Source of the DNA: Gemmatimonadota bacterium
Lineage (GTDB): Bacteria; Latescibacterota; UBA2968; GCA-2709665
Length of the DNA stretch: 64,000 nt
Direction: 5' to 3'
NCBI GenBank assembly: GCA_028874335.1
Contig: JAPPJY010000091.1
Span: forward strand, 1-64,000
Shown in pieces: positions 59,571 through 64,000 of the stretch (position 1 is the first letter of the stretch; every line of letters starts with the position of its first letter). The notes below the pieces were generated by a model. That model was not told the DNA's origin and did no database searches. It saw only the letters and a program-made list of their open reading frames with translations. Both the position numbers and the translations under genes were made by a program.

Positions 59571-61973
59571 TTACGTTTCTGTGGATGCTGTATCCCGACC
59601 TTCCGGCTTGCCGATTCGGTAGCCGACCCCGTGCTCCGTAAAAATGTACTTCGGGTCGTCGCCATTGTCCCCCAGCTTGTGGCGCAGTCTCCTGACGAGG
59701 GAGCGGACGTGTCGCAGATCGCGCCCGCGGCGCGCGCCCCAGATTCGACGCAGCAGCGCCTCATGCGTCACCACCCGACCGGGGATGGCGCTGAGTTCAT
59801 GCAACATCCGATATTCGTTCCTGGTCAACTGCACCTCTCGACCGCCCAACGTCACGCGCCGTTCCTGATAGTCCAATGTCAATTCTCTGTACACGTAGGG
59901 AATATCGGGCTCCGCCTGGACCGGACCGGCCTCCTTTTTCAGCGCGGCGTTGATTCTTGCAACGAGTTCCGTCGGGGAAAAGGGCTTTACGATATAGTCG
60001 GACGCACCGGATTCGAATGCGCGGGCGATATTGTCTTCCCGACCGTATCCCGACAGGACGATCACCGGCACGTTGTCGACCTTGACGACCTCCCCCATCA
60101 GTTCGAAGCCGTCGGTGTCCGGCAGGATCAGGTCGAGCAGCACCAGGCTGGGTTCGTGCATCCCGATGAGATCCGCGATCTCTCCCGGGTCGGCGGTTAC
60201 GATGGGCGTATAGCCCGCTTTCGTAAGGATCTCGCGAACGAATTTGAGCGTCTGCGGGTCGTCGTCCACCGCCAGAATCCGCTTCCTTTCCGCTTCTAAA
60301 TCGTCCGAATGCTCAGGTTTGCTACCGCCCGTAAGGGCCGGCGATGCCGGAACTTCCTCCGCCACAGGCACGGTGAAGCTGACCTTCGTGCCCCGGCCCG
60401 GCCCGTCGCTCTCGGCCCATATCCGGCCGCCATGGGCCTCGACGATGCCCTTGCATATCGCCAGGCCCAGGCCGGTATCGTGGTTCCTGCGCTCGCCGTC
60501 GGTCCGGGAGAACTTCCTGAACAGGTGCGGCAGAAGATCCGCGGTGACGCCCGAGCCTTCATCGGCCACGGAAATCTCCACGTGAAAGTCCTCCGGAACA
60601 GCGGCGAGGCGGATGGCAGTAGACGCTTCGGAGTATCGTGCCGCGTTTATAAGGAGGTTGTTCAATACCTGCACGACCCGGCGCCGGTCGACCATGACCC
60701 ATGGCAGGTCCGGCGGAAGGTCGAATTCGATGTTATTGCTGCCCCCGCCGCTCAGGTACGTACTCCTGGCCTGTTCGACGATCGCGGTAAGATCCGTCGG
60801 GTCGGGAATGACCGAGAGTGAGCCGGTCTCGATCTGCGCCACGTCGAGCAGGTCGCTGATCATGTCCCGCATGCGGTCCGCCTGGTGGTCGATGATCCGA
60901 TGGAACTGCCGCATCTCGGCGGGGTCGAGAATCGACGAATCGTCCAGCAGGGCAGTGGTAGAGCCCTTGATGGACGTCAGCGGGATCCGGAGTTCGTGGC
61001 TGACCATCCCCAGAAACTCGGCACGCAGGCGCTCGAGGTCCTCCAGGGGCGACATGTCCTGAATGGTTACGACAAAGGACTCAATCTCCCCATCCTCGGA
61101 ACGAATGGGCGTGGCATTGACCAGCGCTCTCACGGACCGACCGTCGGGCAAAGCGAGGACGATCTCCTCTGCACGAATTGTCTCGCCTGAGCTCAGCACC
61201 TGCGCGATGTGGTGTTCCTGCAGCGATATCTCCCGACCATCGGCGCGCCGGACCGTCAGCACCTCCAGGAGTTTTTCCTCGGGTTCACCCGGCGTGCACA
61301 GGTCGTCAACAATCCTTCCGGCCTCGCGGTTCCAGGAAAGCGCGGCTCCTGACCTGGCGTCGAGAACAGCGACGCCAACGGGCGAGGTTTCTATCAGGGC
61401 CTCCAGGTCGAGCCTCGCCCGCTGCTCGTCCCGGTACCGGCGCGCGTTGGCGATGACCAGCGCCGCCTGCGAGGCAAACATCACCAGGGTCTCCTCGTCC
61501 GCTGGCGTGAAGGCTCCTCCTCCCTTCTCGCAAAGATAGAACGTCCCCACGCTCTGGCCGCGGTAGCGGAGCGGTGCCGCCAACAGCGCAGGTGAGGTAC
61601 TCAAAGGAACTCGGGAACGTAACTCAGGCAGGCCCTCGGACCTGAGGTGGCTTTGTACGTCCCGCAGCCGGATCGGCTCCGTAATGCCTGAGAAGTGCTC
61701 GAAGAGCCTGTCCCGCTCCGGGTGGAACCACAAACGCCCGGACTGAAAGGGCGTAAACCCTGAGGTAATGCAGTCCTGCACCCGCCCGTCATCGTCCAGC
61801 AGCGCCATCATGCCGTACCTGGCACCGGTCAGCGATCTGGCGCTGTCCACGGCTTCTTTCAATACAGCATCGAACTCGAGACTCTCGTTGATGCGAAGGC
61901 TGGCCTCACTCAGCTTTGTGAGGCGGTCTCTTAGGGCTGCTGCTTCCGGATTGCGCTCGTCCGATTTCGTCAC
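59571..61973 (-). CDS. Second one-piece GAF-PAS-histidine kinase-receiver-DNA-binding protein
   Basis: An 800-residue paralogue of the protein at 50208-52616, collinear over its whole length. GAF about 28-178, PAS about 190-310, His326 in LGMVSHELRIPLTSIKGS, HATPase to about 538 with LNNLLINAARYS and TGLGLAICKGIVEAHGG, receiver with Asp614 in LLDLILPDTDGFEL and Lys in DYIVKPFSP, and an OmpR-type winged helix ending EHGVGYRIG. The start is GTG 61973 with GAGG about 8 nt upstream. Differences cluster in the GAF/PAS part and the linker before the receiver, so the two may answer to different ligands. Divergent from the LRR gene. Confidence 0.9.
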   Translation of the reverse strand: MTKSDERNPEAAALRDRLTKLSEASLRINESLEFDAVLKEAVDSARSLTGARYGMMALLDDDGRVQDCITSGFTPFQSGRLWFHPERDRLFEHFSGITEPIRLRDVQSHLRSEGLPELRSRVPLSTSPALLAAPLRYRGQSVGTFYLCEKGGGAFTPADEETLVMFASQAALVIANARRYRDEQRARLDLEALIETSPVGVAVLDARSGAALSWNREAGRIVDDLCTPGEPEEKLLEVLTVRRADGREISLQEHHIAQVLSSGETIRAEEIVLALPDGRSVRALVNATPIRSEDGEIESFVVTIQDMSPLEDLERLRAEFLGMVSHELRIPLTSIKGSTTALLDDSSILDPAEMRQFHRIIDHQADRMRDMISDLLDVAQIETGSLSVIPDPTDLTAIVEQARSTYLSGGGSNNIEFDLPPDLPWVMVDRRRVVQVLNNLLINAARYSEASTAIRLAAVPEDFHVEISVADEGSGVTADLLPHLFRKFSRTDGERRNHDTGLGLAICKGIVEAHGGRIWAESDGPGRGTKVSFTVPVAEEVPASPALTGGSKPEHSDDLEAERKRILAVDDDPQTLKFVREILTKAGYTPIVTADPGEIADLIGMHEPSLVLLDLILPDTDGFELMGEVVKVDNVPVIVLSGYGREDNIARAFESGASDYIVKPFSPTELVARINAALKKEAGPVQAEPDIPYVYRELTLDYQERRVTLGGREVQLTRNEYRMLHELSAIPGRVVTHEALLRRIWGARRGRDLRHVRSLVRRLRHKLGDNGDDPKYIFTEHGVGYRIGKPEGRDTASTET

Positions 61974-62699
61974 GTCCAGACCTCACTGTAAACCCGCTCC
62001 GTCACCGGGCGGGTTTGTCCAGCCCGAGCCGGTACCGCGAACTCGGCCCCATCAAATCTGTCGAAATATTGAAATATCACGATAATAGCATAAAAAAATG
62101 ACCCAATCTCACGGATTTGTTATAACTATTTCGTTATATTATGCGCAATATAAGAATGGATGTTTAAATAATCCAGCGGATTCTTTCGAAAACCCCAGAT
62201 TCTCTGGAGCAGGATTGGTGGCGTGACTCGTGGCAGCGGTTCCACCTGCTCTCTCGGTAGAGCCAGCGTAAACCCGCGCCACGGCCCTGACCTGAGCACG
62301 ATAAGGTCGTGTGCTGTCGTGAGAACGGCACATACTGCGGCCACAACTGTCGCAAAATGCGACGCTCGGGTTGCAATTTGCGACACAATTACGGGTCTTC
62401 TTCACGAGGCGTCAACCGCGATGGGCTACTCTCTGTGTACTCCCGAAGCGATGATTTTATATTTGGAAATACGTACCCGGGCGACAGGGATAACGAGGTG
62501 GAAACAGCGATAGCGAAGCGTGCGTATACACGAGTGCGGCTCATTGACCAAACCGGGTCGGCAGCACTCGTGGAACCGGTTTAACTGCGCAATTCAATTC
62601 GAATTAGTCACCTCAATTCCACCTCGAAATCTGTAATTGGTAACGGAATTAGGAGCCACAAGAAAAAAGCTCTCTGTCAATGAGGAAAGGAAGGAAGCG
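61974..62699. other. 726-bp divergent region with inverted-repeat cluster
   Basis: No convincing gene: short frames of 74-96 codons exist on both strands but have no Shine-Dalgarno or recognisable domain. An AT-rich stretch at 62070-62165 is the probable kinase-gene promoter area. An inverted-repeat cluster is at 62348-62385. The AT-rich part around 62590-62660 precedes the LRR gene. Confidence 0.4.
62348..62385. promoter_or_regulatory. Inverted-repeat cluster, possible operator
   Basis: TGTCGCAAA (62348-62356) and TTTGCGACA (62377-62385) form a 9-bp inverted repeat. A third half-site TGCGAC lies between them, so GTCGCA and TGCGAC pair at shorter range too. It sits in the intergenic region between a kinase/DNA-binding gene and a secreted-protein gene, where a regulator site is expected. 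Confidence 0.4.
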
Positions 62700-64000
62700 A
62701 TGCAATCAATACGCCGTCTTGCGAGCGAATTTGCTGTCTGTTTTTTCATTTCAGCCCAGGCCTCCTTTGTCGCGATTGCATGTATTGCGATAATGTTTTC
62801 TCCCCAGTCAGCGGCATCCCAGACCAGTTTTTCGCTGTCCGCTGACGTGGATGGCGCTGCGGGTGATCAGGGCGTCACGTCCGTCGACATGTCTCCCGAA
62901 GAAACCGTCGCATTCCAGGTCTTCGTAGATGGCGTCAGCCAGGCGCAGGGGGTCGAGATTCGATTCGTATACGACAGCGGTCAGGTCGCGTACGAAGGGG
63001 CCGACGCTGGGGACGTGTTTCCTGATGCACAGGTACTGTCGGAGACCGGGACGAACCCGCCCTCGGTCTCTCTGGGCATTGCGTCGATGGGCGGTCGTGC
63101 TGAAACATCGGCAGGTCTCGTCGGCGTGGCCCGCTTTTCCACTTCGGCTGCGTTTACGGGCACGACGATCCGAATCGTGCAGGCTGTACTGGGCGGCGGC
63201 GGCCAACAGGACACCCTTAAGTTGAACTTCGGGATCGAATTAGGCCTGGAATCCGCAGAGCCTTCTCCCGACTTCGACTCGGATGGCACGGTGGGTTTTT
63301 CGGACTTCGTTCTGTTCGCGTCCCAATACGGGACGACGGCAGGGGATGGGAGATACGACGCGCCGTTCGACCTGGACCGCGACGGCGCGGTCGGCTTCGC
63401 CGATTTCCTGGTGCTTGCGGGTCAGTTCGGGCATGAGGTAACGCAGCCGCCCGCCGCGACTCCGGACCGCGACGCACTCGTCGCGCTCTATGACGCCACC
63501 GAGGGGCACAATTGGACGACGCAGACCAACTGGCTGACGGACAACCCTATCGATACATGGCACGGCGTATCGGTAGAGGGCAGTCGTGTCACGGGTCTTG
63601 TCCTGTCGAATAACAACCTGACCGGCGAGATTCCGCATGATTTGGAAAACCTGTCCAGGCTTGACAGCCTGAAACTCCACAAGAATGTCCTGCATGGTAC
63701 GATTCCTGAAGAACTACGCAACCTCGGCAATTTGCGCGTGCTGATGCTTCAAGAAAATCAGCTGACCGGCGGGATGCCCAAGTGGCTGGGGGATCTGGCC
63801 AACCTGGAGACGCTTTGGCTTTTCAACAATCCGCTTGGTGGAACGATTCCGGTCGAGCTTGGCAATCTGAGTAACCTGCGGCAATTGTCACTCCTTGGCA
63901 TACAGTTAACCGGCTCAATTCCCGCTGAACTAGGCAACCTGGAAAGTCTCGAGTTCCTGGGTTTAACCGCCAATCAGTTAACAGGCGAAATCCCCGTGGA
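62700..64000 (+). CDS. Secreted cohesin/dockerin-like leucine-rich-repeat protein (3' end outside window)
   Basis: At least 433 residues, open at the window end. Signal segment about 1-40. A beta domain at about 43-180 (VFVDGVSQAQGVEIRFVYDS) resembles the cohesin fold. Two EF-hand-like dockerin motifs follow: DFDSDGTVGFSDFVLFASQY (191-210) and DLDRDGAVGFADFLVLAGQF (224-243). A leucine-rich-repeat cap (ALVALYDATEGHNWTTQTNW, about 259-278) leads into plant-type repeats LTGxIPxxLGNLxxLxxL (from about 295). Start ATG 62700 is preceded by GGAAAGGAAGGAAG. It is probably a surface binding protein; truncation is by the window, not by mutation. Confidence 0.82.
   Translation, partial: MQSIRRLASEFAVCFFISAQASFVAIACIAIMFSPQSAASQTSFSLSADVDGAAGDQGVTSVDMSPEETVAFQVFVDGVSQAQGVEIRFVYDSGQVAYEGADAGDVFPDAQVLSETGTNPPSVSLGIASMGGRAETSAGLVGVARFSTSAAFTGTTIRIVQAVLGGGGQQDTLKLNFGIELGLESAEPSPDFDSDGTVGFSDFVLFASQYGTTAGDGRYDAPFDLDRDGAVGFADFLVLAGQFGHEVTQPPAATPDRDALVALYDATEGHNWTTQTNWLTDNPIDTWHGVSVEGSRVTGLVLSNNNLTGEIPHDLENLSRLDSLKLHKNVLHGTIPEELRNLGNLRVLMLQENQLTGGMPKWLGDLANLETLWLFNNPLGGTIPVELGNLSNLRQLSLLGIQLTGSIPAELGNLESLEFLGLTANQLTGEIPV

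Noticed and set aside
62309-62584. 91-codon plus-strand ORF in the divergent region
   Set aside because: Cys-rich start but no Shine-Dalgarno and no domain; it covers the inverted-repeat cluster, which fits a non-coding role.

Overview
The window is about 60% G+C, densely coded and has short intergenic gaps. It reads as a chromosomal segment of a diderm bacterium: it has an Omp85/BamA-family barrel, a very large outer-membrane-type protein, and secreted proteins carrying 'NPFN' FlgD/Por-like sorting domains. The genes call for a free-living or host-associated heterotroph of an under-cultured lineage. Paralogous phytanoyl-CoA-dioxygenase-like enzymes, Gfo/Idh/MocA oxidoreductases, M20 peptidases, a heparinase-like lyase and NPFN sorting tails together recall Latescibacterota, Poribacteria and related FCB-type genomes, but no rRNA or other marker here fixes the phylum. 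I saw no tRNA, rRNA, CRISPR array, transposase gene or replication origin.

Layout. 0.1-9 kb: an oxidoreductase, a PhyH-like dioxygenase, a TPR-thioredoxin lipid/periplasmic-type protein, an EamA exporter, a VOC protein, a MazEF-like toxin-antitoxin pair, LL-diaminopimelate aminotransferase and an NHL-repeat protein. 9-14 kb: a 1051-residue SprA-like/outer-membrane protein followed 10 nt later by an Omp85 protein. 14-19 kb (minus strand): a GH109-like oxidoreductase fold protein, a polysaccharide-deacetylase-like protein and a PIG-L deacetylase in one overlapping operon, plus an MFS transporter. 19.3-23 kb (plus): MaoC hydratase, CitE-like lyase, class III CoA-transferase and a cysteine hydrolase, a set that fits CoA-dependent breakdown of a C5 or branched dicarboxylate. 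23-28 kb (minus): a membrane protein, a methanethiol-oxidase/SBP56 homologue, a heparinase II/III-like protein and a Nudix hydrolase. 28.4-36 kb: a SelA-like PLP enzyme with an M20 peptidase, TIGR01777 epimerase, DUF420, a small conserved-looking ORF with guaA, DUF1761 and VTT membrane proteins. 36-40 kb (minus): a PhyH-HEAT fusion with an enolase-superfamily dehydratase, then glnA. 40.5-43.6 kb: hrcA-grpE-dnaJ from a strong sigma70-type promoter. 43.7-49.8 kb: metG with an attenuator-like leader, a MraY-like transferase, and an M20 amidohydrolase/gamma-glutamyltransferase pair.

The last 14 kb is the most unusual. Two paralogous ~800-residue proteins each fuse GAF, PAS, histidine kinase, receiver and OmpR-type DNA-binding domains in one chain; a third paralogue has lost exactly the kinase core. 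They bracket a run of secreted proteins: a 928-residue repeat adhesin, two NPFN-sorting-domain proteins, and a cohesin/dockerin-like leucine-rich-repeat protein cut by the window end. A block downstream of both kinases is duplicated along with the genes.

The window also carries several families of non-coding repeats: a 164-bp snap-back element with 20-21 bp terminal inverted repeats (second copy cut by the left edge), a ~120-195 bp dispersed repeat in three copies, and short REP-like palindromes that sometimes serve as terminators.
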